From: Promicromonospora sp049532985
GTDB taxonomy: Bacteria > Actinomycetota > Actinomycetes > Actinomycetales > Cellulomonadaceae
DNA: 64,000 bases
NCBI RefSeq assembly: GCF_049532985.1
Contig: NZ_CP186693.1
Span: 1,798,001 to 1,862,000, forward strand
Reading direction: 5' to 3'
This document shows positions 7,989 to 16,606 of the stretch, in pieces (positions within the stretch are counted from its first letter, which is position 1; every line of letters begins with the position of its first letter). The translations under genes were made by a program, and so were the position numbers. The notes below the pieces were generated by a model, which saw only the letters and a program-made list of their open reading frames with translations, was not told where the DNA came from and did no database searches.

Positions 7989-8750
7989 ATGACCCGCACC
8001 CGCGACGGCGACCTGACCGTCGTCGGTCACGTGCGCGGACCGGCCGACCCGGACCGGGCCGTGGTCCTCGTGCACGGCGTCGGCTCGTCGGCGCGCGCCT
8101 ACCGGCGGCTCGGCGACTGCCTCGTGGCGCACGGCGCGGTGCACGCCGTCGACCTGCCCGGCTACGGCGCGTCCCCGCACCTGCGGCGCGACGTCGACAT
8201 CCCGGAGCACGCCGCCGCCGTCGCCCGCTACGTCCACGAGCACGTGCTGGACGCCGGCCTGCCCGCCCCGGTCGTCGTCGGCCACTCGATGGGCGCCCAG
8301 GTCGTCGGGCAGCTCCTCGCCGACCACCCGGACGTCGCCGGCGCCGGCGTCCTGGTCGGCCCGACGGCGGAACCCGGCACCCGCACCATCGCCCGCCAGG
8401 CGCTGCGCCTCGCCGCCGACGCCGTCGGCGAACCACCCGGGACCCTGGGCGTGCTGGTCGTGGACGCCCTGGTCCGGTGCAGCGTGCCGTACTACCTCGG
8501 GCAGCTGCGCCACGTGGTGGACCACCGGCTGGAGCAGGTGCTGCCCCGGGCCACCGTCCCGGTGGTCGTGGTGCGCGGCGAGCGCGACCCGGTCGCGCCG
8601 CCCGCGTGGACCGCCCGGCTCGCCGCCTGCGCGCCCTCCGGCCGGTGCCGCACCGTCCGCGGCCGGCACCACGCGATGGACTCCGACCCCGACGGCGTCG
8701 CCCGGATCGTGCTCGACGCGTGGCAGGCCGCCGAACGGGGCACGGTGTGA
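7989..8750 (+). CDS. alpha/beta-fold hydrolase
   Basis: A 253-residue hydrolase of the epoxide hydrolase/esterase type. The oxyanion motif LVHGVGSS is at residues 27-34 and GHSMGA places the nucleophile at Ser100. RGERDPV and the late GRHHAMDS supply the Asp and His of the triad. It is probably leaderless (TACCGT seven bases upstream). It shares GTGA with the following lipase-like gene, so the two hydrolases are translationally coupled. No signal peptide; substrate unknown. Confidence 0.85.
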   Translation: MTRTRDGDLTVVGHVRGPADPDRAVVLVHGVGSSARAYRRLGDCLVAHGAVHAVDLPGYGASPHLRRDVDIPEHAAAVARYVHEHVLDAGLPAPVVVGHSMGAQVVGQLLADHPDVAGAGVLVGPTAEPGTRTIARQALRLAADAVGEPPGTLGVLVVDALVRCSVPYYLGQLRHVVDHRLEQVLPRATVPVVVVRGERDPVAPPAWTARLAACAPSGRCRTVRGRHHAMDSDPDGVARIVLDAWQAAERGTV

Positions 8751-9460
8751 GCGCGCGGCGCCGGTCGTCCCGCGGCTCGCTCGCCCGGCTCGGCGCCTGG
8801 GCCGCCGACTACGCGTGGGCACTGGACCGGCAGCTGCGGCACCTGGTGCGACCCCCGGCGCTGCCTGTCGCACCCCGGGTGCCCGGTGCGGCCGCCGCGG
8901 CGCCGGTCGTGCTCCTGCCTGGCATCTACGAGACGTGGGAGTTCCTGGGCCCGGTCGCCGACGCCCTCGCCCGGGCAGGGCACCCCGTGCACGCCGTCGC
9001 CGGCCTGGGCCACAACGGGCGTCCCGTGCCCGAGTCCGCCGACGTGGTGGCCGACGAGCTGGACCGCGCCGGCCTGACCGGTGTCGTGCTCGTGGCGCAC
9101 AGCAAGGGCGGCCTCATCGGCAAGCACGTCATGCTCTCGCCCGCGGGCCACCGGGTGCTGGGCATGGTCGCCGTCGCGACGCCGTTCACCGGCTCCCGGT
9201 GGGCGCGGTACATGCTGTCGCGGGCGCTGCGGTCGTTCGACCCGCGCGACCCGGTGCTGCTGGCGCTCGCGGGCGAGCTGCTCGTCAACGACCGCATCAC
9301 GGCCGTGTACCCCACGTTCGACCCGCACATCCCCGAGACGGGTCACCTGGTCGGCGCGCGGAACGTGGAGCTGCCGCTGTCGGGGCACTTCCGGCCGCTG
9401 GGCCACCCGCTCCTGGTGAGGACGGTGGTGCGGGAGGTGGCGCGGCTGCAGTCGGGGTGA
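8747..9460 (+). CDS. lipase/esterase-like alpha/beta hydrolase
   Basis: A 237-residue protein starting at a GTG that overlaps the upstream stop (GTGA). LLPGIYETWEFL near residue 57 is an oxyanion-hole loop of triacylglycerol-lipase-like proteins and AHSKGG places the nucleophile at Ser119. Late LSGHFRPLGHP provides the candidate His. The AHSKGG elbow differs from the GHSMGA of its partner, so this is a different subfamily and not a recent duplicate. There is no clear secretion signal despite the basic N-terminus. Confidence 0.75.
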   Translation: MSARRRSSRGSLARLGAWAADYAWALDRQLRHLVRPPALPVAPRVPGAAAAAPVVLLPGIYETWEFLGPVADALARAGHPVHAVAGLGHNGRPVPESADVVADELDRAGLTGVVLVAHSKGGLIGKHVMLSPAGHRVLGMVAVATPFTGSRWARYMLSRALRSFDPRDPVLLALAGELLVNDRITAVYPTFDPHIPETGHLVGARNVELPLSGHFRPLGHPLLVRTVVREVARLQSG

Positions 9461-9512
9461 CGGCGCGGCCGCCCGGCACGGGGCACCCGGCGGGACGTGG
9501 TCCACTGGAGGG

Positions 9513-10430
9513 GTGCTCACCGTCCGTCACACGTCGCCGCGCCGGCTCGACGTCGCCCTGACGCTCGGGCCCCTCGGTCACGGGCCCGCGGACCCGACGT
9601 TCCACCGGGCGGCCGACGGCACGGTCTGGCGCACGTCGTTGCTGCGCAGCGGGCCGGTGACGCAGCGGTTCGTGCCGGCGGGCCTGCACGAGGTGGTGGT
9701 GCACCACTGGGGCGACGGCGCGCGGGAGGCCGCCGCGGCCCTGCCCGAGCTGCTCGGCGAGGACGACGACGTCGCGGGCTTCGCCCCGCCCGCGCAGGTG
9801 CGCGACGCGCACCGCCGTGCCGCGGGGATGCGGATGCCGTGCAGCGGTCGCGTGCTGGAGGCCCTGGTGCCGGCCGTGCTGGAGCAGCGGGTGCAGACGG
9901 TGACGGCGCACCGCGCGTGGCGGTGGCTGGTGCGCCGGTACGGCACGCAGGCCCCGGGTCCGGCGCCCACGGGGGTGCCGGGCGGGCTGCGGGTGGTCCC
10001 GGACGCGCGCACCTGGGCGCGGGTGCCGGTGTGGGACTGGCACCGGGCCGGCGTCGACCCGGGACGCGCCCGGACCGTGGCACGCTGCGCGCTGGTGGCG
10101 CCGCGTCTCGAGGAGGCGGGCGCCATGCCGCCGGCCGAGGCCCGGTCCCGCCTGGAGAAGGTGCAGGGCGTGGGCGTGTGGACGTCGGCGGAGGTGGCGC
10201 AACGTGCCTTCGGCGACGCCGACGCCGTCTCGGTGGGCGACTTCCACCTGCCGGCGGCCGTGGGCATGGCGCTGGCCGGTGAGCGCACCGACGACGCCGG
10301 CATGCTGCGGCTGCTGGCGCCGTACGCGCCCCACCGGCACCGGGTGGTCCGGCTGCTCATGCTGGACGGGCGGCACCGCGCACCGCGGCGGGGGCCGAAG
10401 ACACCGCTGGTGGACTACCGGGGGTTCTGA
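9513..10430 (+). CDS. AlkA-like DNA-3-methyladenine glycosylase II family
   Basis: A 305-residue HhH-GPD DNA glycosylase. The helix-hairpin-helix is LEKVQGVGVWTS (residues 214-225) and the catalytic Asp is D243 in VGDFHLP, the arrangement of AlkA. An N-terminal beta-rich domain (about residues 1-95) precedes the glycosylase domain, again as in AlkA. It would excise alkylated purines in base-excision repair. No Fe-S Cys cluster follows the HhH, unlike Nth or MutY. It starts at GTG 9513 just after GGAGG. Confidence 0.85.
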   Translation: MLTVRHTSPRRLDVALTLGPLGHGPADPTFHRAADGTVWRTSLLRSGPVTQRFVPAGLHEVVVHHWGDGAREAAAALPELLGEDDDVAGFAPPAQVRDAHRRAAGMRMPCSGRVLEALVPAVLEQRVQTVTAHRAWRWLVRRYGTQAPGPAPTGVPGGLRVVPDARTWARVPVWDWHRAGVDPGRARTVARCALVAPRLEEAGAMPPAEARSRLEKVQGVGVWTSAEVAQRAFGDADAVSVGDFHLPAAVGMALAGERTDDAGMLRLLAPYAPHRHRVVRLLMLDGRHRAPRRGPKTPLVDYRGF

Positions 10431-10475
10431 GGACTGTCGTTCTCCCTGGTGCGGGTGGGTGTCAGTGGTGAGGGG

Positions 10476-10496
10476 TAGGGTCGAACAAACGTCTGA
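10476..10496 (+). promoter_or_regulatory. possible LexA (SOS) box overlapping a -10 element
   Basis: TCGAACAAACGTCTGA at 10481-10496 matches ten of the twelve defined positions of the actinobacterial SOS box TCGAAC-N4-GTTCGA. It begins at the last base of a TAGGGT -10-like hexamer (10476-10481). It lies 66 bases before the DUF222/HNH gene, a family known to be DNA-damage induced in mycobacteria. Confidence 0.4.
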
Positions 10497-10561
10497 GAGG
10501 TATGTATTGATCGAGCGGTGAATGTGTGCGCTGGATCTGATGTCAGGGTGGGGAGGGGCGC

Positions 10562-12625
10562 ATGGAAGCGGGATGGTCGGGAGACGTGGGTGTGCTCCAC
10601 GGGGCGCGCGAGGGTGTGGTGGTCGACGGGGCCGTGGTGGACGGCGGGGTTGTCGACGGAGGGGTGTTCGACGGCGGGACGTTGGACGAGGCGGTGTTCG
10701 ACGGCGGGACATCGGACGAGGCGGTGTCCGACAGCGAGACGTTCGACGAGGCGGCCTTTGACGAGGACTGGTACAACGGCGCCTGGTTCGAAGGGGATCT
10801 GTTCCAACGAGTGATGGCCGAGGAGCCGTCGGCGTCGGCGTCGTGCGCCGATGCGCCTGCGGGCCTTGCGCCGGGCGGAACGGCCGATGCTGGTCTTGAT
10901 CATGGCCCGGACCTGCCGCCGGACGACATGCCCGTGGTGCTGTGGCCGACGGCGGTGCTGCGCGAGGCGCTGGCGCGCAGGCCTGGCGTGCGGCTGGCGC
11001 GCGTCGTCACCGAGGCGGTCGACCTCGACGGAGAGCTCGACGCCCGGCGTGGTGGGCCGGGCGACAGCTCGGGCGGTCACCCCGACGGTGGCTCCGCCGT
11101 CCTGTCCGACCTGCCCGACGACCTGCTGGGCGATCTCGTCGTGGCGTGCGGACGGCTGCAGTCCTGGGCGGCCGGTGTGCAGGCCGTGGTGGTGGCCGAG
11201 CGTGCGGCGCGGGAGTCGCACCCCCTGGCGCACAGCTCGCTGGTCGCGCAGGTGTCGGGCGAGCTCGTCGTGACGGGGTCGGAGGCGTCGGAGGTGGTGG
11301 TGCGAGGCGAGTCGGGGGCCGACCACCCTGCGGTGATCACGGCCCTGAGGGCCGGGCGGATCGACACGCGCAAGGCCCAGACGCTGCTGCGGTCGGCCAC
11401 GCAGCTGACCGTGGAGGAGCGCGCCGAGGCGATCGTCCGCTACCTGCCGCAGGCGCCGTCGCGGACGTGGCGCTGGCTCCAGTCCAAGATGCTCGCCTTC
11501 GCGAAGTCGCGCCACGGCGCCGACGCGGCCGCCAAGGCCGCGGTGACCCGCCGCTCGGTGCAGGTGGACCGGGCCGAGAACGACATGGCGTGGTTGTCGG
11601 CGTACCTGCCGGCGGTCGATGCCACGGCGGTCTGGGGCGTCGTGGACGACATGGCCCGTCAGCTGCGGAGGGTGCCGGGGGAGGAGCGGGACCTCGGGCA
11701 GCTGCGTGCGGACTGCCTGACGGGCATCGTGACCGGCCGCCTCGTCCCGGCCGACCGGTTCACGCACGGCGACGGGAGCGCGGGTGCGCCGGATGCCTTC
11801 CCCGGGACACGGGACGCCCGTCCCTCCCAAGGCACCCAGGGCTCGCCGGCCGGAGAAGGCGAGGCGGATGCCCCGGGCACCCGCGGTGAGGCCGAGCGCG
11901 AGGACTGCACCTGTGGCGGGCGTGCTCCGGTGGTGCAGCAGGTGGTCCGCGTGATCCCGACGCGCCCGGTGGTACGCGTGACGGTGCCTGCCGGCGTGCT
12001 GCTGGGCCTGGACGACGCTGCCGCGGACTTGGCCGGGTTCGGTCCGCTCCCGGCCGAGGTGGCGCGGACGGTGGCGACCGACGCGACGTGGCAGCGGCTG
12101 GTGACCGACCCGGTCACGGGGACCCTGGTCGACTACTCGACCACGGTGTACCAGCCGGGCAGCGTGCTGCGCCGTGCGGTGCAGGCCAGGGACGAGACGT
12201 GCACGTTCCCGCACTGCGAGCACCCGGCGACCTGGGCCGACCTGGACCACGTCGTCCCGTTCGACCATGACCTCGACCCGGCCGCGCAGGCACCCGGCAC
12301 GCCGGGACAGACCCGCGCCGACAATCTCCAGGCCCTCTGCCGGCGGCACCATCTGCTCAAGACCCACGGCGGCTGGGCGGTGGTGCGCGACCCGGTCAGC
12401 GGGATCACGACCTGGACCGCACCCTCAGGCCGGACGCACGCGCGCCCGCCGACGGTGCTCGACACCCACGTCGAGCTCGACGCCGTCGACCCCGACACGA
12501 GCTACGCCCTGTCCGTGGGTGCCCTGAACCCCCGGGGCGGCCGACGCCGGTCGCGGGTGACGACGGGAACCGCGAGCGCGACGGACCGGGGTGGGCAACG
12601 CGACACGGACCGGCCGCCGTTCTGA
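10562..12625 (+). CDS. DUF222 / HNH endonuclease-signature protein (13E12 family)
   Basis: A 687-residue protein. Residues 15-62 are an acidic low-complexity run of five-residue units (VVDGG, VFDGG, TLDEA, TFDEA). The DUF222 domain covers about 115-480, and an HNH region follows: CTFPHC near 546, LDHVVPFDHD near 560 and ALCRRHHLLKTH near 592, retaining the metal- and DNA-binding residues. This is the 13E12 repeat family, abundant in actinobacteria and often present in many copies. An SOS-like site lies upstream and GGAGGGG precedes the ATG. Function is unproven; nuclease activity is plausible because the HNH residues are intact. Confidence 0.85.
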   Translation: MEAGWSGDVGVLHGAREGVVVDGAVVDGGVVDGGVFDGGTLDEAVFDGGTSDEAVSDSETFDEAAFDEDWYNGAWFEGDLFQRVMAEEPSASASCADAPAGLAPGGTADAGLDHGPDLPPDDMPVVLWPTAVLREALARRPGVRLARVVTEAVDLDGELDARRGGPGDSSGGHPDGGSAVLSDLPDDLLGDLVVACGRLQSWAAGVQAVVVAERAARESHPLAHSSLVAQVSGELVVTGSEASEVVVRGESGADHPAVITALRAGRIDTRKAQTLLRSATQLTVEERAEAIVRYLPQAPSRTWRWLQSKMLAFAKSRHGADAAAKAAVTRRSVQVDRAENDMAWLSAYLPAVDATAVWGVVDDMARQLRRVPGEERDLGQLRADCLTGIVTGRLVPADRFTHGDGSAGAPDAFPGTRDARPSQGTQGSPAGEGEADAPGTRGEAEREDCTCGGRAPVVQQVVRVIPTRPVVRVTVPAGVLLGLDDAAADLAGFGPLPAEVARTVATDATWQRLVTDPVTGTLVDYSTTVYQPGSVLRRAVQARDETCTFPHCEHPATWADLDHVVPFDHDLDPAAQAPGTPGQTRADNLQALCRRHHLLKTHGGWAVVRDPVSGITTWTAPSGRTHARPPTVLDTHVELDAVDPDTSYALSVGALNPRGGRRRSRVTTGTASATDRGGQRDTDRPPF

Positions 12626-12744
12626 ACGGCGCAGAGTGCGTCCAGGTCACGAGCCGACGTTCAGGTGTGCCTCGACGCGGTCAGCAGGAGGTCGCACCTG
12701 GCGGACGAGATCGACAGGAGGCGGCGAGGACACCCCGGTCTCCG

Positions 12745-13635
12745 TCATGCCGTGCGCGCCCGTCGCAGGCCCCCGAGTCCCCGGGCGATCCACCACCCGG
12801 TCACGTACAGGACCAGCCCACCGACCAGTGCCGCCCCGGCCCCCGTGGCCGCCCCGGCGAGCGCTGCCTCGGTCGTCTGTCCGACGGTCAGCCCGGTGCC
12901 CTCCCACAGATCGATCGTCCCGAGCGAGGCGCCCGCCACGACCACCACGCCGACGACCCACAGCGTCCGCGCGCCGACGACCCGCCCGCCCACGGCACCG
13001 GTGAGACGGGTCCGACGGCGCCACAGGTAGACCGCGACGAGCACCAGGCCGACGACTGTGCTCACGTGCTGGAGGGCCCTGGCCCAGGTGAGGCCGGCTG
13101 CCACCGGCTCGGTGAGCGCGGGCACGTGCTGGACCACGTACCCGTCGCTGTGCGTGAACGAGTCCCAGAGCAGGTGCGTGGCGACGCCGATCAACAGCGA
13201 GAGCAGCACCCAGCCGGCCCGGCGTGCGACGGCGCCGAACCTGCGGCGCCGCATCGCTCCGACGCCTCGGGGCGTCCGGACCGTGGCACCACCCCCGCCG
13301 TCCGCACGTGAGCCCGCGCCGCATGTCTCGGCCGTGGGATCTGCCACTGCCGCACCATCCACCAGCAACGCCCTCACCGGCCGCCGCGCCACCCAGTACA
13401 GCCCGCACAGCGCCACCGCGTACGGCAGGCTGACCGTGAGCGCACCCACCAGACCGTGCGACGTCGTCGCGTTCAGGTACGGCTCGTACCAGGACTGCGC
13501 CGTCACGGGGATCGGCGTCCTGCGCGCGAAGTACGGCAGGTCAGGCGCCACGGCGCCGGCCACCAGAGCGACGGCGCTGAAGGGGCGGCGCAGCAGCGGG
13601 AGCACCGCTGCGGGGTGCGAGAGCGTGAACGGCAT
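12745..13635 (-). CDS. DUF4184 family integral membrane protein
   Basis: A 296-residue protein opening MPFTLSHPAAVLPL, the DUF4184 signature, with APDLPYF near 32 and GVATHLLWDSFTH near 153. These His/Asp motifs resemble the membrane-bound metal-dependent hydrolase (YdjM/DUF457) family. About six hydrophobic segments are seen, with a polar Gly-rich loop near residues 100-125. It is convergent with the DUF222 gene. Metal-dependent hydrolase activity is inferred from family resemblance only. Confidence 0.75.
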   Translation of the reverse strand: MPFTLSHPAAVLPLLRRPFSAVALVAGAVAPDLPYFARRTPIPVTAQSWYEPYLNATTSHGLVGALTVSLPYAVALCGLYWVARRPVRALLVDGAAVADPTAETCGAGSRADGGGGATVRTPRGVGAMRRRRFGAVARRAGWVLLSLLIGVATHLLWDSFTHSDGYVVQHVPALTEPVAAGLTWARALQHVSTVVGLVLVAVYLWRRRTRLTGAVGGRVVGARTLWVVGVVVVAGASLGTIDLWEGTGLTVGQTTEAALAGAATGAGAALVGGLVLYVTGWWIARGLGGLRRARTA

Positions 13636-13805
13636 GCGCCCACCTCAGCCGACGTGCGGCCCGGTGTCCAGCGGGTCGCCGCGGACGTCGCTTCCGGTGC
13701 GCCGAGCAGATAGGTGGGCCCGGGCGGCCGGACGCTCCGAGCCACCACGGGCGGGGGAGCGCTCAACGGGGACGGAGACTTCAGGAGCCACAGGGGCAGC
13801 GAGGC

Positions 13806-14183
13806 TCAGCCGCCCACGTGCAGGCCGATCACGACCGCCAGACCGCCCAGCCCCAGGACCACCACCACGGCCCCCGCGACGGCGAGCAGGCCCGCACCGG
13901 TCGACGCCGGGCCGAAGGCGGAGGAGCCCGGCGGCGCGGGAGCGGGGCTCGGCCCTGGTGTGCGCGGATACCGCAGGTGCCGACGGCGGGACGCGAGCCA
14001 CAGCCACCCGGCCACCAGCGTGCCCACGGCGCCGGGCAGCAGCCACCGGGCGTCGCCGAACAGCGCGGGCAGCAGCCGTGCGCCGACCAGGCAGACGGCC
14101 GCGACCGAGAGCGCCGTCCGCCGCCAGGCGAGCTCCGTGCGTTCCGGCTGGAGGCCAGGCGTCCCCGGGGTCGGTACCGTCAT
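13806..14183 (-). CDS. DUF202 (YidH-type) membrane protein
   Basis: A 125-residue protein with the DUF202 opening QPERTELAWRRTALSVA (near residue 12) and three hydrophobic helices. Family members are small inner-membrane proteins without known activity. It shares ATGA with the preceding DUF202 gene, so the two make an obligate-looking pair. Confidence 0.8.
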   Translation of the reverse strand: MTVPTPGTPGLQPERTELAWRRTALSVAAVCLVGARLLPALFGDARWLLPGAVGTLVAGWLWLASRRRHLRYPRTPGPSPAPAPPGSSAFGPASTGAGLLAVAGAVVVVLGLGGLAVVIGLHVGG

Positions 14184-14548
14184 CGCAGCAGCACGCCGAG
14201 CAGCACCAGCACGCCCACCGCGGCGACGACCACCGCGAGGCAGACACCCACGACGGTCGACGGCAGCGGCGCTCCGCGACGCAGCGCGCGCTCGACGCGC
14301 ATCCAGCCCGTCCACGCGATGAGGGGTACGACGATCCCGCCCACGATCAGCACCACGGACGCCGCAAGCCGCAGGCCCGGGTGCAGGTCCAGCCCGAGCG
14401 TCTCCAGCGCCACCCCGCCCGCCACGAGCGCGAGTCCCGTGCGGATCCACGCCAGGAAGGTGCGCTCGTTGGCGAGGGTGAACCGTGCGTCCGGCTCCGC
14501 GCCGACCCCGAAGACGGAGGCGGGGAAGCGGCGGTCCCGCGGGCTCAC
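14180..14548 (-). CDS. DUF202 (YidH-type) membrane protein
   Basis: A 122-residue protein with the DUF202 signature FTLANERTFLAWIRTGLALV (residues 23-42) and three membrane helices. It starts at GTG 14548. It is the first of two coupled DUF202 genes; the two are diverged paralogues rather than recent duplicates. The role is unknown. Confidence 0.85.
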   Translation of the reverse strand: MSPRDRRFPASVFGVGAEPDARFTLANERTFLAWIRTGLALVAGGVALETLGLDLHPGLRLAASVVLIVGGIVVPLIAWTGWMRVERALRRGAPLPSTVVGVCLAVVVAAVGVLVLLGVLLR

Positions 14549-14886
14549 CGGGCGCCCGCCCGGCGCCGCGGCGTGCGGGCGCCAGCCACTGCCCGGGCGC
14601 CGGTCACTGCCCGGGTGCCGGTCACCGTCCGGGTGCCTGCCTCAAGGTCGGTCCCCGTCTCCGGGTCCGCCACGCCTGCCAGCCCGTGGTCCCGTCGTCC
14701 TGCGCCGATGCCCACACGTGCTCCTCTCCGACCGTCCCGATCGGTCCGGTCCCGACCATTCTCGGTGCTCCGCTCCCACCGTACGGCGTGGGCGGTGCGA
14801 CGACGGCGGTGCCGTCACCGGATGCGACCCGGTCTGGACATGCCGTCCCGCCCGGACGACCTAGTGTGGAGACAAGGAGGTGCCAC
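14549..14886. other. gene-free stretch with an 18-bp repeat
   Basis: About 340 bases between divergent genes. Its only clear structure is three direct 18-bp units at 14587-14640 (CACTGCCCGGGTGCCGGT type). The start of the next gene is preceded by a strong Shine-Dalgarno and TAGTGT at 14862-14867, a possible -10. Overlapping short frames look like shadows. Confidence 0.5.
14587..14640 (+). repeat. 18-bp tandem repeat, three units
   Basis: Units at 14587-14604, 14605-14622 and 14623-14640. The first two differ at one base; the third is more diverged. Confidence 0.85.
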
Positions 14887-15072
14887 ATGGGCGAGCGGAA
14901 CGCGGGAGCGACTGCCGGCGGCGGCGCGATCTACGGGCTGGGCATCCTGGGCGCATGGGTCTACTTCTGGCAGCAGGCCGACGGCTTCTGGGAGTACGTG
15001 TGGGCGATCGTCCAGGGCATCTTCTGGCCGGCGTTCATGGTGTACGAGGGGTTTACCGCGCTCGGCGGGTGA
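14887..15072 (+). CDS. small membrane protein (61 residues)
   Basis: A 61-residue protein with a very good Shine-Dalgarno (AAGGAGG, seven bases before ATG). It has one or two aromatic-rich hydrophobic segments: IYGLGILGAWVYFW (15-28) and WAIVQGIFWPAFMVYEG (39-55). The strong ribosome site and conserved-looking aromatic pattern argue that it is real although no family name comes to mind. Its last 20 bases overlap the convergent cytochrome b gene. A role near the respiratory genes is possible but unproven. Confidence 0.7.
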   Translation: MGERNAGATAGGGAIYGLGILGAWVYFWQQADGFWEYVWAIVQGIFWPAFMVYEGFTALGG

Positions 15073-16606
15073 GGCGCAGGACCCGGCCCCGCGCGTCCGG
15101 TCCGGCGTCGGCCGGCACCACGTGCCCCTCCCCGAACCCCCGCGACAACGCACCGCGCACGCGCTCGCGCGCCGTCAGGCGCCCGACGTCGTCCGTCCGG
15201 CCCGGTGCCGGCGACGCGGCGGTGACGGCCAGGCGGGCGCGCTCGGCGTCGTCGGCCGGCTGGTGGATCTCCACGTAGCCGCCGTTCGGCATCCGGACGA
15301 TGCGGCCCGTCTCGTGACCGTGCCGCAGGATCTCGAGGTCCTTGCGCTGCAGCCCGATGCAGACCCGGCGCGTCACCTCGAACGCCAGCGGCGGGCCGGC
15401 GACGAGTGCCACCTGGAGGGTCGTGATGACCGTCTCGAAGCTGACGCTGAACTCCGTGGAGACGATGTCGGCGCTCGCGGCGCCCCACAGGATCCCGTAG
15501 AAGAGCATGCCCGCCACGCCGATCCCGGTGCGGACCGGCACGTTGCGCGGGCGGTCGAGCACGTGGTGCGGCAGGCGGTCCTGGTCCACCCACGCCTCGA
15601 TGTACGGGTAGAGCGTCAGGAGCACGAAGTACCCGGCGACGACCGCGAGGGGCACCAGCATCGCGAACGTGACGGTCCAGCCGCCCCACACGGTCTCCCA
15701 GCCGGCCGGCGCCAGGCGCAGTGCGCCGTCCAGGAAGCCCATGTACCAGTCGGGCTGGCTGCCCGCGCCCACCTCGCCCACGGACGCCGGCCCGTACGAC
15801 CACACGGGGCTGACGGTCGAGGTCGCCCCCAGCAGCACCAGCACCGCGGCCGTCAGGCCCGTCATCCCGGCGGCGCGCAGCGCGGCGTCGGGCCACAGCC
15901 GCAGGCCGAGGGTCGCGCGGACCGTCGGCGGCTGCTGGGCCTGGCCGTGCCGGACGGCGAGCGCGGCGCGCACCGCCAGGACCAGGACGAGCAGCCCCGG
16001 CGCCAGCACGGCGTGCACCGGGTACAGGTTCTCGACGATCTGACCGGGGAACGGCCCGCCGAACATCCAGCCCGCCAGCCAGGTGCCCACGAACGGGATG
16101 CTGAGCACCACGCCCTCCACGATGCGCAGGCCCGTGCCCGAGAGCATGTCGTCGGGCAGCGCATAGCCGCTCCAGCCCGCCAGCAGCACCAGCAGGAACG
16201 CGACCACCAGCAGCACCCAGCCCAGCTGCCGCGGACGGCGGAACCCGCCCGTGAAGAACGTGACCAGCAGCTGCACGATCATCGCGGCCGGCATGACCAG
16301 GGCCGCCCAGTGGTGCGTCTGGCGCACGAGCAGCCCGCCGGTCACCTCGAACGAGATGGCCATCGTCGAGGCGAACGCCTCGGTGACGGTGGCGCCCCGC
16401 AGCGGCCCGTAGGGGCCGTCGTAGGTGACCAGGTCGTTCGACGGCGTGTACCAGGTCGCCAGCAGCACCCCGGTCACCGCGAGGACCAGCAGGCACGCGA
16501 CGGTCACCACGCCGAACAGGTTCGACCAGCGCAGCTGCACGCGGCGGGCGCCGAGCTCGGCCGCGTACGCGGTCAGGCGGCGGCGTCCGCCCGGGTCAGC
16601 GGGCAT
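15053..16606 (-). CDS. orphan cytochrome b (QcrB-like) lacking the heme bH ligands
   Basis: A 517-residue homologue of actinobacterial QcrB along its whole length: SNLFGVVTV at the first helix, YDGPYGPLRG, VRQTHHWAAL, FTGGFRRPR, LPDDMLSGTGL, PVHAVLAPG, SQPDWYMGF (Qo-site PDWY) and the C-terminal GLQRKDLEILRHG. The bL-side histidines H98 (in HHW) and H198 (in YPVH) are present. The positions 14 and 15 residues later, normally the bH histidines, are Gln112 and Arg213. No Rieske or cytochrome c1 gene is nearby. It starts 11 bp inside the end of the NDH-2 gene. It may be a one-heme quinol-interacting protein; this is inference. Confidence 0.85.
   Translation of the reverse strand: MPADPGGRRRLTAYAAELGARRVQLRWSNLFGVVTVACLLVLAVTGVLLATWYTPSNDLVTYDGPYGPLRGATVTEAFASTMAISFEVTGGLLVRQTHHWAALVMPAAMIVQLLVTFFTGGFRRPRQLGWVLLVVAFLLVLLAGWSGYALPDDMLSGTGLRIVEGVVLSIPFVGTWLAGWMFGGPFPGQIVENLYPVHAVLAPGLLVLVLAVRAALAVRHGQAQQPPTVRATLGLRLWPDAALRAAGMTGLTAAVLVLLGATSTVSPVWSYGPASVGEVGAGSQPDWYMGFLDGALRLAPAGWETVWGGWTVTFAMLVPLAVVAGYFVLLTLYPYIEAWVDQDRLPHHVLDRPRNVPVRTGIGVAGMLFYGILWGAASADIVSTEFSVSFETVITTLQVALVAGPPLAFEVTRRVCIGLQRKDLEILRHGHETGRIVRMPNGGYVEIHQPADDAERARLAVTAASPAPGRTDDVGRLTARERVRGALSRGFGEGHVVPADAGPDARGRVLRLTRRAR

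Noticed and set aside
10562..12625. Homing endonuclease or restriction enzyme
   Set aside because: HNH here is part of the DUF222/13E12 architecture; no intron, intein, methyltransferase or restriction subunit accompanies it.
14622..14888. Reverse 88-codon frame in the 14.5-14.9 kb gap
   Set aside because: It overlaps the ribosome site of the small membrane protein gene, lacks its own and has no recognisable motif.
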